Assembly (NCBI GenBank): GCA_902797035.1
Contig: CADBRH010000085.1
Span: 1-45,283, forward strand
Direction: 5' to 3'
Source of the DNA: an uncultured Bacteroidia bacterium
Lineage (GTDB): Bacteria; Bacteroidota; Bacteroidia; Bacteroidales; UBA932
DNA: 45,283 nucleotides
Within the stretch, counting starts at the first letter, position 1; the number at the start of each line of letters is the position of its first letter. The notes under the pieces were generated by a model. That model did no database searches, was not told where the DNA came from, and saw nothing but the letters and a program-made list of their open reading frames with translations. This document shows, piece after piece, positions 24,856 through 34,295 of the stretch. The translations under genes and the position numbers were made by a program.

Positions 24856-27021
24856 ATGAAACTTAGATATTTATTCGCTTCGTTAGTCGCCGCGGCCGGC
24901 ATCCTGGCCAGTTGCGACATTGAGGAGCCTATCTCCAAGCTCCAGGGCCTGGAAGTCTCCAATGACTACGTCACTGTCGCCGCTGACGCCAACTCCAGCG
25001 CGACCATCACCGTCAACTCTGAGGAGGGTTGGACCGCCAGCGTCAAAGACTCCTGGGCAACCGTCAGTCCCGCGACCGGTTCCGCCGGACAATCCAGCCT
25101 GACCATCACCGCCTCCGAGGCGACATCCGCCAGGAACACGGAGGTTTACATCAACACAGGCACCAAGACAAAGATTGTCAGCTTCAACCAGAGCGCTCCC
25201 GCCGGAGTTGAGGTCCCTCCTTCCACCTGCGCCGAAGTGATCGCGGGTGAGAATATCACCTACAAGGTTGTCGGAACCGTCACCAGTATAGCCAACACCC
25301 AGTATGGTAACTGGTATCTCGCCGACGACACAGGTGAGATATACATCTACGGGACCTTCAACAATAAGGGCGCCTATCCTAAGGACTCCGACGGAGGTTG
25401 GGACGCTTTCGGCATCGAGGTGGGCGACAAGATCATGGTCGAGGGACCCAAGACCGTGTACAATGGTGTTGTCGAGCTTGTCGATGTCTCCTACAAGATT
25501 GTCCAGAAGTCTCTGATCGACGCCAGCCTCACCACCGAGGTTGTCTCTCCTGAGGCTGGACAAGACACCCTGATCGTCTCCTCCAAGGTGCAGCCTGTAC
25601 TCGTCTCTGTCAACGCCGACTGGATCACGGTCTCTGACCTTACCTCCGACGGCAATTACCTTCTCACTTACAAGGCCAACACCCGCACCGCCGAGCGTAC
25701 CGCAACGATCACCATCAAGGCCCCCGGTGCCGTTAAGGCTGTGGTCATCAAGCAGCAGGGTGTCGAGCCCACCGGTTTGACAATCACTGAGATCGTCGAA
25801 CAGGAGGACAACTCCATCATCGAGACCCTCGAGTGCACCACCGTGGCCAAGACCACAAGGGGTATCGTCGTCTCCGACGGCACGACCGCCCTCTATGTTT
25901 ATGGCAACATGGTGGCCGATGTCAAGGTAGGTGACAACCTCAAGCTCTGGGGCAAGAAGACCACTTACAATGGTGTTCCTGAGATCACCGACCTCACCGC
26001 GATCGACGTGATCTCTTCCGGCAACACTGTCAAGCATCCCGACGCGAAGGACATCACGGCCGTGGCTACTGAGTACACCGCCTCTAAGGCCGAGTTTGTC
26101 AAGCTTTCCGGTACCCTCACCGTCTCCGGTAATTATTACAATCTCGCTCTTGACGGAGTCGATCCCGACACCAAGCAGGGCAGCATCGTCTACCCGACTG
26201 ATGATCTGGCGGCCAAGAGCTTCGACGGCAAGAAGATTACCGTGACCGGTTACTACAACGGTCTCTCGGGCGGCGGCAAGTTCCTCAACATAATAGCCAC
26301 CAAGATCGTCGAGTTCGTTGACAATCCCAAGGGCACGCTCAAGAACCCGTATGAGGCCAGCGAGCTCGCGGAGTTGCTGAAGGCCGGCACCGTCATTGAG
26401 GAGGCCGTTTATGCCAGGGGTATCATCAACAAGATCGACAATGTCAACCTTAACTACGGCAACGCCCAGTACTGGCTCTCCACCAATGGCGAGACCCCTG
26501 ATCTCGAGGTCTACCGCGGTTTCTGGTACGGAGGCGAGAAATTCACCTCCGAGGACCAGATCGCTGTGGGCGACGAGGTTGTCGTCTATGGCAAGGTCAA
26601 GGTCTACAATGGGACACCTGAGTTCGACGCCAACAACAAGATCGTGACCCTTAACGGGAAAGCCGCTCCCGCCGGGACCGGCACCGCCGAGGATCCTTAC
26701 AATGTCACAAAACTTGCTGGTATGCTCCTCGCCGGCGAGACGTTCGAGAACGAGGTCTATGCCAAGGGAATCATCTCCCAGATCGACAATGTCAACCTCC
26801 AGTACGGCAACGCCCAGTACTGGATCTCCGACGACGGCGGCAAGAAATTCCAGATGGAGGTCTACCGCGGCCTCTGGTTCGATGGCGCCAAGTTCACCTC
26901 CGAGGACCAGATCGCTCTCGGTGACGAGGTCGTCGTCTACGGCAAGGTGAAGGTCTACAAGGAGACTCCCGAGTTCGACGCCAACAACAAGATCGTCTCC
27001 CTCAACGGCAAGACCGAGTAA
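24856..27021 (+). CDS. BACON and OB-fold repeat lipoprotein
   Basis: A 721-aa surface-type lipoprotein: lipobox with Cys after AGILAS, followed by DIEEP, acidic residues favouring surface export. Domains in order: a BACON domain (~30-115), an OB-fold-like domain (~125-215, GTVTSIANTQYGNWYLAD with GDKIMVEGPKTVYNGV), a second BACON domain (~225-300), an OB-like domain (~302-390), a shorter one (~395-490), then two near-identical C-terminal copies of an OB-like domain (~493-606 and ~610-721). OB folds of this type occur in secreted nuclease-associated proteins of Bacteroidota, and BACON domains often bind glycans or surfaces. No catalytic motif is visible. It is cotranscribed with the TonB receptor and ends the operon. 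Confidence 0.78.
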   Translation: MKLRYLFASLVAAAGILASCDIEEPISKLQGLEVSNDYVTVAADANSSATITVNSEEGWTASVKDSWATVSPATGSAGQSSLTITASEATSARNTEVYINTGTKTKIVSFNQSAPAGVEVPPSTCAEVIAGENITYKVVGTVTSIANTQYGNWYLADDTGEIYIYGTFNNKGAYPKDSDGGWDAFGIEVGDKIMVEGPKTVYNGVVELVDVSYKIVQKSLIDASLTTEVVSPEAGQDTLIVSSKVQPVLVSVNADWITVSDLTSDGNYLLTYKANTRTAERTATITIKAPGAVKAVVIKQQGVEPTGLTITEIVEQEDNSIIETLECTTVAKTTRGIVVSDGTTALYVYGNMVADVKVGDNLKLWGKKTTYNGVPEITDLTAIDVISSGNTVKHPDAKDITAVATEYTASKAEFVKLSGTLTVSGNYYNLALDGVDPDTKQGSIVYPTDDLAAKSFDGKKITVTGYYNGLSGGGKFLNIIATKIVEFVDNPKGTLKNPYEASELAELLKAGTVIEEAVYARGIINKIDNVNLNYGNAQYWLSTNGETPDLEVYRGFWYGGEKFTSEDQIAVGDEVVVYGKVKVYNGTPEFDANNKIVTLNGKAAPAGTGTAEDPYNVTKLAGMLLAGETFENEVYAKGIISQIDNVNLQYGNAQYWISDDGGKKFQMEVYRGLWFDGAKFTSEDQIALGDEVVVYGKVKVYKETPEFDANNKIVSLNGKTE
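26332..27018 (+). repeat. Tandem in-gene domain duplication, period ~351 bp
   Basis: Two adjacent copies (about 26332-26670 and 26683-27018) encode the last two OB-like domains of the lipoprotein. Shared blocks include IDNVNLxYGNAQYW, EVYRGxWxxGxKFTSEDQIA and GDEVVVYGKVKVY, with the DNA also highly similar (for example GTCTACCGCGG at 26509 and 26860). This indicates a recent duplication. Confidence 0.85.
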
Positions 27022-27040
27022 GGGCGTCGGTTTCATGAAA

Positions 27041-27078
27041 ACAAGGAGAGGCTTGACCGGTCTCTCCTTGTTTTTTTA
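27041..27078 (+). terminator. Rho-independent terminator of the TonB/OB operon
   Basis: ACAAGGAGAG (27041-27050) pairs perfectly with CTCTCCTTGT (27062-27071), the last T starting a run of T residues to 27077. It lies 20 bases after the lipoprotein stop and only ~28 bases before the next gene. Confidence 0.92.
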
Positions 27079-27105
27079 TATCTTTACCCTATAATCGTTT
27101 CCATC

Positions 27106-30054
27106 ATGAGACATTCCTCCTTCCTTGTCGTTATCGCTTCCGCTTTTATCGTGGCCGGGTGCGACTTGCCAAAGAACGAGCCGGTCGATTATGTGAATCC
27201 ATACGCCGGTAATATAAGCCATCTGCTGGTGCCGACCTACCCGACCGTGCAACTCCCGAACTCGATGTTGAGGGTCTATCCGGAGCGTTCGGACTACACT
27301 TCCGAATATCTCGACGGCCTTCCGGTCATCGTCACCAACCACAGGGAGCGCTCCGCCTTCAAGTTGTCCGTCGCCCCCCCGTCAGAGATCGCCGAGGGGC
27401 CGGTCATCCCCATGTCCTACGATAACGAGCGCCTGACCCCGTATTCGTTCGACGTGACGCTCACTGACGGGAAGATCCGCGCGAGGTACGCCCTTTCGCG
27501 TCAAAGCGCTGTCTATTCACTGGAGAGCGACGAGCCTCTGAGGGTTATCCTCTCCAGTAGGGGAGGAGAGGTCTCTTGGAACGGTGAGGCCCTTGAAGGA
27601 TGGCAGCCCGTTGAGGATGAGACAAAGGTTTATGTCTATATGGAGCCGGAGGCTCCCCCGGCGACAGTGTACACCGCCAGCAAGGGGAGCAGCCGTTGGG
27701 TGACCCTCCGTTTTGACAAGCCTTCGGTGAGGCTGCGCTACGGCGTGTCCTTCATAGACGTGGCCCAGGCCAAGACGAACCTCCATAGGGAGCTGAAGGA
27801 TTATGACGTGGATGCCCTCGCCGCCGAGGGAAGGAAGGTCTGGAACGAGACTCTGGGAAGGATATCCGTCAAAGGCCCCGAGAAGCGCAAGAGGGTTTTC
27901 TACACCTCGTATTACAGAACTTTCGAGAGGCCAGTGTGTCTTAGCGAGGACGGCCGATACTGGAGCGGATTCGACAATACCGTCCACGAGGACGGCGGCG
28001 TTCCATTCTATTCGGATGACTGGATCTGGGACACCTACAGGGCAGCGCACCCGCTCCGGACACTTATGGACCAACCGCTTGAGGAGAATATCCTCGCGTC
28101 TTTCCTTAGGATGGCGGAGCAGATGGGCACTGGCTGGATGCCGACCTTCCCGGAGGTCAGCGGTGACTCCAGGAGGATGAATAGCAACCACGCCATCCCC
28201 TCGTTCGCCGACGCTGTGGCCAAAGGCTTGAAAGTTGATGCCACGGCGGCCTTTGAGGCTGGCCGGAAGGCTTTGAGGGAGAAGACATTGGCTCCTTGGT
28301 GCGGGAATCCGGCCGGATTGGTTGACGAGTTCTATTGGGAGAACGGCTATATCCCCGCCTTGCGTGAGGGGGAGCCTGAGACCGATCCCAACGTCCACGG
28401 TTTCGAGAAGCGTCAGCCGGTTGCTGTGAGCCTCGGGACCGCCTATGACGCCTGGGCGCTTTCCAAGCTCGCCGAGGCCTCCGGGAGGCCGGATGAGGCG
28501 GCTTTCTATTCGGAATGGTCGCGAAACTACCGCAAACTCTTCAACCCCGAGACTCTGTTCTTCCATCCCCTCGACAAGGATGGTGAGTTCATCCCGGACA
28601 TTGACTACAACTTCCCGGGAGGCATGGGGGCTCGTGAATATTACGACGAGAACAATGCCTGGGTTTATCGTTGGGACGTCCAGCATGATATTCCGGGACT
28701 GGTCACTTTGATGGGCGGCCCGGACCGCTTCTGTAGGGAGCTGGACAGGATGTTCGCCACTCCGCTCGGAAGGAGCAAGTACGGTTTCTACGCCAAACTT
28801 CCCGATCACACCGGCAACGTGGGCCAGTTCTCGATGGCGAACGAGCCGTCGCTCCACGTGCCTTATTTGTACAACTATGCCGGCGCCCCGTGGAAGACCC
28901 AGAAGAGGGTCCGGCAGATGCTGGACACATGGTTCCGTGACGACCTTATGGGCGTCCCCGGCGACGAGGACGGCGGCGGGATGACCTCCTTCGTGGTCTT
29001 CTCCTCCCTTGGTCTCTATCCTGTGACCCCCGGTGATCCGGTCTACACCATAGGCAGCCCTGTTTTCGCCGAGGCCGCTATGACTCTATCCAACGGTAAA
29101 GTATTCAAGATCATAGCCAAGGACGTCTCGGATGAGAACAAGTATATCCAATCCGCCACCCTGAACGGTGAGCCGCTGGAAGGCCCCTGGATCACCCACG
29201 AGGAGATTATGTCGGGAGGAATCTTGACCTTGGAGATGGGACCTCTCCCGAACAAAGAATGGGGAGCGGTCACCCTTCAGGACAAGAAAGAGTGGGACGC
29301 CGCTATCTGGAAGTGGAACGATATCGGCGACGGGATCGAATACACCTACGCCCAGTTTCCGTTCAGGGGCAAGACGCAGAGCGTCAGCATCGTGAGGTAC
29401 CCGGCCTATAAGTTGGAGACGTCCTTCGTCCACGCCCCCGGAGAGGAGGCGGCAGGAACCGACTCGCTGGCGATCAGGACAGGCGCCCGCGTGGCTATCA
29501 ACGGGAGTTACTTCAATATGAGAAGGCTTATCCCCCACACCTTCTTCTCGATTGGCGGCAAGGTGGTCGGCCAGACCCCTAAGACCGAGATCCAGCGCTC
29601 CAACGGTGTGCTCGCGTTCAAGGATAAGGAGGGTCACATAATGGAGATAATCCCGTATGACTCAACACGTCTGGAAATATTCAGGACTGAGTTTCATTCC
29701 GCCCTCGCCTCCGGCCCGATCCTGAGGCTCGACGGCAAGACACCAGACTTCCCGAACGACAAGTCCTTCTTCCAAATGCGTCACCCCAGGACCTTTATGG
29801 GCTGGGACGACAAGGGAATGGTGTATATGGTCGTCGTGGACGGCCGTTTCCCCGGCCAGGCCGACGGGATGAGCGTTCCCGAGCTGGCCACGGTCTGCAG
29901 GCTTCTGGGCTTGAAAGACGCTATTAACCTGGACGGGGGAGGTTCCTCCACTCTCTGGACCGACACAACCGGGGTCGTCAATTACCCCTATGACAACCGC
30001 AAGTTCGACCACGAGGGCACCCGAAAGGTCCCGAATATCGTGATCGCGAAGTAG
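27106..30054 (+). CDS. GH92 alpha-mannosidase fused to a phosphodiester glycosidase (NAGPA/DUF2233) domain
   Basis: A 982-aa lipoprotein (Cys after FIVAG). Residues ~25-715 are GH92: VDYVNPYAG at the start of the N-terminal sandwich, then the barrel with [54 protein letters not shown] (Glu of NEPS is the expected acid) and [20 protein letters not shown] (acidic base region). Residues ~760-982 are a NAGPA-type phosphodiester glycosidase: INGSYFN near 797, [29 protein letters not shown] and [12 protein letters not shown] near 941. GH92 enzymes are Ca2+-dependent exo-alpha-mannosidases; NAGPA-type domains cleave sugar-phosphodiesters. The glycine-rich, PG-containing N-terminal motif of standard GH92 is altered here. 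It follows the TonB/OB operon but a terminator lies between. Confidence 0.88.
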   Translation: MRHSSFLVVIASAFIVAGCDLPKNEPVDYVNPYAGNISHLLVPTYPTVQLPNSMLRVYPERSDYTSEYLDGLPVIVTNHRERSAFKLSVAPPSEIAEGPVIPMSYDNERLTPYSFDVTLTDGKIRARYALSRQSAVYSLESDEPLRVILSSRGGEVSWNGEALEGWQPVEDETKVYVYMEPEAPPATVYTASKGSSRWVTLRFDKPSVRLRYGVSFIDVAQAKTNLHRELKDYDVDALAAEGRKVWNETLGRISVKGPEKRKRVFYTSYYRTFERPVCLSEDGRYWSGFDNTVHEDGGVPFYSDDWIWDTYRAAHPLRTLMDQPLEENILASFLRMAEQMGTGWMPTFPEVSGDSRRMNSNHAIPSFADAVAKGLKVDATAAFEAGRKALREKTLAPWCGNPAGLVDEFYWENGYIPALREGEPETDPNVHGFEKRQPVAVSLGTAYDAWALSKLAEASGRPDEAAFYSEWSRNYRKLFNPETLFFHPLDKDGEFIPDIDYNFPGGMGAREYYDENNAWVYRWDVQHDIPGLVTLMGGPDRFCRELDRMFATPLGRSKYGFYAKLPDHTGNVGQFSMANEPSLHVPYLYNYAGAPWKTQKRVRQMLDTWFRDDLMGVPGDEDGGGMTSFVVFSSLGLYPVTPGDPVYTIGSPVFAEAAMTLSNGKVFKIIAKDVSDENKYIQSATLNGEPLEGPWITHEEIMSGGILTLEMGPLPNKEWGAVTLQDKKEWDAAIWKWNDIGDGIEYTYAQFPFRGKTQSVSIVRYPAYKLETSFVHAPGEEAAGTDSLAIRTGARVAINGSYFNMRRLIPHTFFSIGGKVVGQTPKTEIQRSNGVLAFKDKEGHIMEIIPYDSTRLEIFRTEFHSALASGPILRLDGKTPDFPNDKSFFQMRHPRTFMGWDDKGMVYMVVVDGRFPGQADGMSVPELATVCRLLGLKDAINLDGGGSSTLWTDTTGVVNYPYDNRKFDHEGTRKVPNIVIAK

Positions 30055-30061
30055 CCGCGGG

Positions 30062-30093
30062 TTTCCGAATACCGGGAAAAAGATGTAACTTTG
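30062..30093 (+). promoter_or_regulatory. Promoter of cysS
   Basis: TTTC at 30062-30065, 20 bases, TAACTTTG at 30086-30093, a good -7 box 23 bases before the cysS ATG. Confidence 0.65.
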
Positions 30094-30116
30094 AAAATTG
30101 TAATGACTGGAACACC

Positions 30117-31664
30117 ATGAGGAATCTGTATCTGACAAACACTCTGACCAAGAATAAGGAGCTTTTCAAACCCGTTCACGAGGGGCATGTCGGGATGTAT
30201 GTCTGCGGACCGACCGTCTATGGCGAGGCCCATTTGGGCCACGCCCGTCCCGGAGTGACCTACGACGTGCTGTTCAAACTCCTCAGGCACCTCGGCTACA
30301 AGGTCCGTTATGTCCGCAACATCACCGATGTGGGCCACCTTGAGCACGACGCCGACGAGGGGGAGGACAAGATCAGCAAGAAGGCTCGTCTGGAGCAGCT
30401 TGAGCCGATGGAGGTGGTGCAGAACTACACCTTCCGCTACCACGAGGCGATGAGGCTTCTAAACGTCGCCCCTCCTTCCATTGAGCCGAGGGCTTCCGGT
30501 CACATTATCGAGCAGATAGAGACCATCAAGGTGATTCTTGACGCCGGATACGCCTATATCTCAAATGGTTCCGTCTATTTCGACGTTCAAAAGTACAACG
30601 AGAGACATCATTATGGCGTGTTGTCCGGTCGCAATCTGGACGACACCCTGGAAGGGACTCGCTCGCTGGACGGCCAGAGCGACAAGAGGGCGCCATACGA
30701 TTTCGCTCTCTGGAAAAAGGCCGAGCCGGAGCACATCATGCATTGGCCCAGTCCCTGGAGCGAGGGCTTCCCCGGCTGGCATCTGGAATGCTCGGTGATG
30801 GGCGAGAAATATCTCGGCGAGGAGTTCGACATCCACGGTGGCGGAATGGACCTGCTGTTCCCTCATCACGAGTGCGAGATCGCGCAGAACGTGGCCTGGA
30901 GAGGCACTCAGGGCGTGCGCTATTGGGTCCACAACAACATGATCACCATCAACGGGCAGAAGATGGGCAAGTCCCTCGGGAACTTCATCACCCTTCCCGA
31001 GCTCTTCTCCGGCAACCATCCGAAACTCGAACAGGCCTATTCACCGATGACGGTTCGCTTTTTCATCCTTCAGGCCCACTACCGGGGGACGCTGGACTTT
31101 AGCAACGAGGCCCTGCAAGCCGCCGAGAAGGCTCTTAAGAGAGTGATCCAGGCAAGTAAGGATCTTGCCTCGATGGCTAAAGCCTCCGGAGTCATCCTGA
31201 GCGGCGCGAAGGATCTTCCTTACGGCACCATGTCCGATGCCGTCGCCCCCGACACCTGCCCCGCCGACTCCGCTGAGGTCAAGGCTGTCTTCGAAGGTGT
31301 TTACGATGCTCTTCGCGACGATCTCAACACTCCCGTCGCTCTATCGCATGTCTTTGAGGCTGTGAGGATTATTAATTCCGCCAAGGCTGGACAGACGATA
31401 CTTACGGAAGGTGACATCAAGACCCTCGCCCAAATCTTCGATGACATTGTCTTCGGTGTTCTCGGCTTGAAGGACGAGGCGGCCGCTGAGTCAGGCAAAG
31501 GTCAGGAAGTTGTCTCCGGGCTTATGGATATGGTTCTTGAGGAGAGGGCAAAAGCGAAGGTCGCGAAGGACTGGGCCAAAAGCGACGCCATCCGCGACCA
31601 TCTCAAGGCTCTCGGCATCACCGTCAAGGACACGAAGGACGGCGCCGAGTGGACGATTGAATAA
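30117..31664 (+). CDS. cysS: Cysteinyl-tRNA synthetase with a repeat-derived insert
   Basis: Charges tRNA-Cys. Class I signatures are clear: the HIGH box as HLGH in [16 protein letters not shown], the zinc/editing region [29 protein letters not shown], and the KMSKS box as KMGKSLGN. The 515-aa length exceeds the ~490 of relatives. The excess lies at about residues 358-383, between [16 protein letters not shown] and [19 protein letters not shown]: a segment starting [22 protein letters not shown] is the translation of a widespread bacterial repeat family beginning GTCATCCTGAGCG. The position is a variable linker, so activity is likely kept. It converges on rubredoxin with three bases between stops. 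Confidence 0.95.
   Translation: MRNLYLTNTLTKNKELFKPVHEGHVGMYVCGPTVYGEAHLGHARPGVTYDVLFKLLRHLGYKVRYVRNITDVGHLEHDADEGEDKISKKARLEQLEPMEVVQNYTFRYHEAMRLLNVAPPSIEPRASGHIIEQIETIKVILDAGYAYISNGSVYFDVQKYNERHHYGVLSGRNLDDTLEGTRSLDGQSDKRAPYDFALWKKAEPEHIMHWPSPWSEGFPGWHLECSVMGEKYLGEEFDIHGGGMDLLFPHHECEIAQNVAWRGTQGVRYWVHNNMITINGQKMGKSLGNFITLPELFSGNHPKLEQAYSPMTVRFFILQAHYRGTLDFSNEALQAAEKALKRVIQASKDLASMAKASGVILSGAKDLPYGTMSDAVAPDTCPADSAEVKAVFEGVYDALRDDLNTPVALSHVFEAVRIINSAKAGQTILTEGDIKTLAQIFDDIVFGVLGLKDEAAAESGKGQEVVSGLMDMVLEERAKAKVAKDWAKSDAIRDHLKALGITVKDTKDGAEWTIE
31191..31217 (+). repeat. GTCATCCTGAGCG-type dispersed repeat inside cysS
   Basis: The 27 bases here read GTCATCCTGAGCG, then GCGCGAAGGATCTT, matching the common dispersed repeat that reads CTGAGCGAAGCGAAGGATCT in many genomes. 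It supplies the VILSGAKDL peptide in CysRS. A second AAGGATCTT occurs 50 bases upstream. I see no other copy in the window. Confidence 0.65.
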
Positions 31665-31667
31665 TTC

Positions 31668-31829
31668 TTATTCCGCCGGGGAGAAATCCTCTTTCCCTAC
31701 TCCGCAGAGAGGGCAGACCCAATCCTCGGGGAGGTCTTCGAAAGCTGTTCCGGGAGCGATCCCGTTGTCGGGGTCTCCCACCTCGGGGTCATATTCGTAC
31801 CCGCAAACGTCGCAAGTGTACTTTTTCAT
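31668..31829 (-). CDS. Rubredoxin
   Basis: A 53-aa cytoplasmic one-electron carrier with a single iron bound by four cysteines. Both CxxC motifs are present: [20 protein letters not shown] near the N-terminus and [14 protein letters not shown] near the C-terminus, with the conserved aromatic residues between. The ATG at 31829 is preceded by an AT-rich leader and a -7 box at 31855-31862, so it can be expressed on its own although it follows the MFS gene on the same strand. In anaerobic Bacteroidales rubredoxins serve oxygen and peroxide detoxification and other redox enzymes. A role as donor for the nearby corrinoid system is possible but only positional. Confidence 0.95.
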   Translation of the reverse strand: MKKYTCDVCGYEYDPEVGDPDNGIAPGTAFEDLPEDWVCPLCGVGKEDFSPAE

Positions 31830-31854
31830 CTCAAATTGTTTTTGATTGTTTCTT

Positions 31855-31862
31855 CAAATATA
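31855..31862 (-). promoter_or_regulatory. -7 box upstream of rubredoxin
   Basis: TATATTTG on the minus strand, 25 bases before the rubredoxin ATG and just after the MFS gene stop. A matching -33 is not evident. Confidence 0.5.
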
Positions 31863-31873
31863 AGAAATATTCG

Positions 31874-33331
31874 CTATCTGACGACCGGCTTGTACTTCGG
31901 CACGAGCGCTTTCATCACGATCCATGAAATGAGGTACGCGAGGCCGCAGTAGCAGAATATTATGAAATATCCCGCGGGCTTTCCCTCGAACCCAAGGAAA
32001 TGGAAGGAAGCTCCCGCTTTCTCCGCGAAAGTGAAAAGGTTGCCGGCGATCTTCTGTAGGGCCATGGTGGATATGCCGCCGGCGAGTGAGCACATTCCCG
32101 TCAATGTGCCGATGGTGCTTTTGGGGAAGAGATCCGAAATGAAACTGTAGGTGTTTGCCGCCCAGGCGGAGTGTCCGGCGGCCGCGAGACCGATCAGTAT
32201 GGCCGGCCACCAAGGGGTGTTGAACCAGGCGCCCATAGGCTGGGCGAATATGGCCATCAGCGGGAACATGGCGAAAATAAGCATCGCCCTCATTCGGGCG
32301 TCGAAGGGGTGCATGCCCTTCTTCTCGACGAAATGTTTGGGGACATATCCGCCGAAAATGGACAGGACCGCGCAGATGGCGTAGAGCGTGATCAGCAGGA
32401 GTTTCCCCCTCGGTGTTGTCGCCTTGGCTCCGAATTCCGTGTCGAAATATGACGGGGCCCAGAAAAGGAAGAACCACCACACGCAGTCGGAGATAAATTT
32501 GTTGAGGATGGCCGCCCAGGCCTGGCGGTGTCTGAGGCATTCCCGGATCGACATGCTCTTCTCGGCCGCGACCGCGGCTTTCTCGGCCGCCTCCTCTGCG
32601 TCGTCCTGATGAATATAATCAAGCTCGGCCTCGTTGACCTTCGGGTGGGACTCCGGCTTGTCGTACATAAACGCCCAGAAGAAGACCCAGATGAACCCCA
32701 GGGCGCCGATGATGATGAAAGCCATCTCCCATCCCATATTCTTGGCTAGCGGCGGGATGCAGAGGGGGGCGGCGAGCGCCCCGATTGAGGATCCGGCGTT
32801 GAATATCGCGGTGGCGAAGGCCCGGTCTTTCTTCGGGAAATACTCCGCGGTGACTTTTATGGCCGCGGGGAAGTTGCCTGCCTCTCCAAGCGCCAGCACT
32901 CCCCGCCATAGCATGAACAGATAGACGGAGGTGGTCGAGATGGCCAAGGCGATCTCGCTACCGGCCTTGACAGCCTTAAGGGCAGCGGCGGACTCCAGAC
33001 CAGTCACCGAGGCGGTCAGCGCTCCGGTGGTGGCGTGGAGAACCGCGCCCAGCGACCAGACGCAGATTGAGATGATGTACCCCTTCTTTACCCCTATCCA
33101 GTCGATGAACTTTCCGGCGAACAGGCAGCAGATGGCGTAGAACAGGGAGAAGAACCCTGTCACGGTGCCGTATTCGGCGTCAGTCCAGTGGAACTCGGGC
33201 TTGATGAATTCCTCGTAGGTCAGGGAAAGGACCTGGCGGTCCAGATAATTGACGGTCGTGGCGAAAAAGAGCAACGAGCAGATCCACCAACGGAACGAGG
33301 TCATCGGGGAGGTTTGGTCAGTCTTTCTCAT
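31874..33331 (-). CDS. MFS transporter, ExuT-like (anion:cation symporter family)
   Basis: A 485-aa twelve-helix permease. The opening FFATTVNYLDRQVLSLTYEEFIKPEFHW is typical of the hexuronate/galacturonate (ExuT) branch, as are LWRGVLALGEAGNFPAAIKV and WAPSYFDTEFG. Helical segments are separated by a central cytoplasmic loop rich in Ala, Glu and Lys (DDAEEAAEKAAVAAEKS). Its 5' end overlaps the 3' end of the upstream URO-D gene by 14 bases, so it belongs to the same transcript as the corrinoid methyltransferase genes. The transported compound is therefore plausibly the methylated substrate of that system, such as a sugar acid, but this is inference from family and position. Confidence 0.85.
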   Translation of the reverse strand: MRKTDQTSPMTSFRWWICSLLFFATTVNYLDRQVLSLTYEEFIKPEFHWTDAEYGTVTGFFSLFYAICCLFAGKFIDWIGVKKGYIISICVWSLGAVLHATTGALTASVTGLESAAALKAVKAGSEIALAISTTSVYLFMLWRGVLALGEAGNFPAAIKVTAEYFPKKDRAFATAIFNAGSSIGALAAPLCIPPLAKNMGWEMAFIIIGALGFIWVFFWAFMYDKPESHPKVNEAELDYIHQDDAEEAAEKAAVAAEKSMSIRECLRHRQAWAAILNKFISDCVWWFFLFWAPSYFDTEFGAKATTPRGKLLLITLYAICAVLSIFGGYVPKHFVEKKGMHPFDARMRAMLIFAMFPLMAIFAQPMGAWFNTPWWPAILIGLAAAGHSAWAANTYSFISDLFPKSTIGTLTGMCSLAGGISTMALQKIAGNLFTFAEKAGASFHFLGFEGKPAGYFIIFCYCGLAYLISWIVMKALVPKYKPVVR

Positions 33332-34295
33332 TGTAGTCCTTAAGAGCCTGGTAGAAAGCCTGGATGTTCACAAAAGGCGTGCGAGGGGGGACGTCGCAAC
33401 CAGTCGAGAGGATGAAGTTGTCAAATTCCCTTGTCTTGTCAAGCAGTTCGCTGACAGCGGAGTAGACCTTCTCCGGAGTACCCTGCCGCATCACTCCCGA
33501 TGGGTCGATATTCCCCAAGACCGGCATGTCGGGAGGACATGTGTTCAGGGCCTCCACCATGTCCGCCCGGTTCCCGAAATGGAGGGCCGAGGCCCCGGAC
33601 CGGAGCATGGCGCCGGTGCAGTGGCCGGTATTGCCGCAGTTATGTAAAACGATGGAGAAGCTATCGTCCTGGACGGCCTGGACAATCTTCCGGACATAGA
33701 CGGATGAATATTGATAACAATCGTCGTCAGACACCAGTCCGGCCGCCGGCTCGGCCAGAATCACTCCGTTTATCCCGGTCTCTTTCATCGCCAGCAGGTA
33801 GGAGGTTATGAACGCCGCGCACTTGTCCAGCAGAAGGGTCACGGTCTCAGGCTCGATGTACATGGCCATCATCAGCTCCGACATGTCGTAGAGCCTTCCG
33901 GCCAGGGAGAAGGGACCGATGCATCCGCCAAAGACCTTCTTGTCCTTTATCGCCGAAGCCACTATCCTGTTGGCTTTCAGATATTCCCGCACTCTTCCCT
34001 TGTCGAGGGAGGGAACCTCTAGAGCCTCGACAGACTCGCGGTCCTCTACCAGTCTTCCTATCACGTTCGGGATCTCGTCCTCCGAGAAGCGGATCTCCGC
34101 TCCGAAAGCCTCGGCCTCCACGGTGAGGTCCATGATGGCTGTCACGGCGTCGGCCGGGAATCGCTTGTTAAGCGCGATGATAGCGTCGGCGTGGGCCTGC
34201 CCGTCGGTCACGGCCTTCAGCACAGTGCCGCCGCCAAGCTCGATCCCGGGATGGGTCATTATAGGGATGACTAGGCGTTTCTTCTTTTGTAACAT
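33318..34295 (-). CDS. URO-D-fold corrinoid methyltransferase, MtaA/CmuA-like (second methyltransferase)
   Basis: A 325-aa protein of the uroporphyrinogen decarboxylase superfamily. It has the zinc-thiolate pattern of MtaA/MtbA/CmuA methyltransferases: His-x-Cys in SIVLHNCGNTGHC and a distal Cys in ILSTGCDVPPRTP. Other landmarks are THPGIELGGGTVL at the N-terminus, GGCIGPFSLAGRL, and PVLGNIDPSGVMRQGTPE. Such proteins move a methyl group from a corrinoid carrier to an acceptor. I start at the ATG at 34295 (MLQKKKRLVIPIMTHPG); the open frame extends upstream to 34469 but that part overlaps the preceding gene and is not conserved-looking. The start overlaps the upstream activation-domain gene by 25 bases. 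The acceptor (tetrahydrofolate or another) is unknown. Confidence 0.85.
   Translation of the reverse strand: MLQKKKRLVIPIMTHPGIELGGGTVLKAVTDGQAHADAIIALNKRFPADAVTAIMDLTVEAEAFGAEIRFSEDEIPNVIGRLVEDRESVEALEVPSLDKGRVREYLKANRIVASAIKDKKVFGGCIGPFSLAGRLYDMSELMMAMYIEPETVTLLLDKCAAFITSYLLAMKETGINGVILAEPAAGLVSDDDCYQYSSVYVRKIVQAVQDDSFSIVLHNCGNTGHCTGAMLRSGASALHFGNRADMVEALNTCPPDMPVLGNIDPSGVMRQGTPEKVYSAVSELLDKTREFDNFILSTGCDVPPRTPFVNIQAFYQALKDYNEKD

Noticed and set aside
22617-24962. Very long antisense open frame (781 codons) opposite the TonB receptor
   Set aside because: It arises from biased codon use of the highly expressed plus-strand gene; its residues are low-complexity Val/Gly/Asp/Leu with no domain.
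26332-27018. CRISPR array
   Set aside because: Only two long coding repeats of ~340 bases with a shared reading frame; no short regular repeats and spacers occur anywhere in the window.
21576-27021. SusC/SusD pair
   Set aside because: The receptor is Oar-like and the partner has BACON and OB-like domains with no SusD helical repeats.
24883-27036. Long antisense open frame (717 codons) opposite the OB-fold lipoprotein
   Set aside because: Same codon-bias shadow; composition is Val/Gly/Asp-rich with no recognisable motif, and the plus-strand gene has a lipoprotein signal and real domains.
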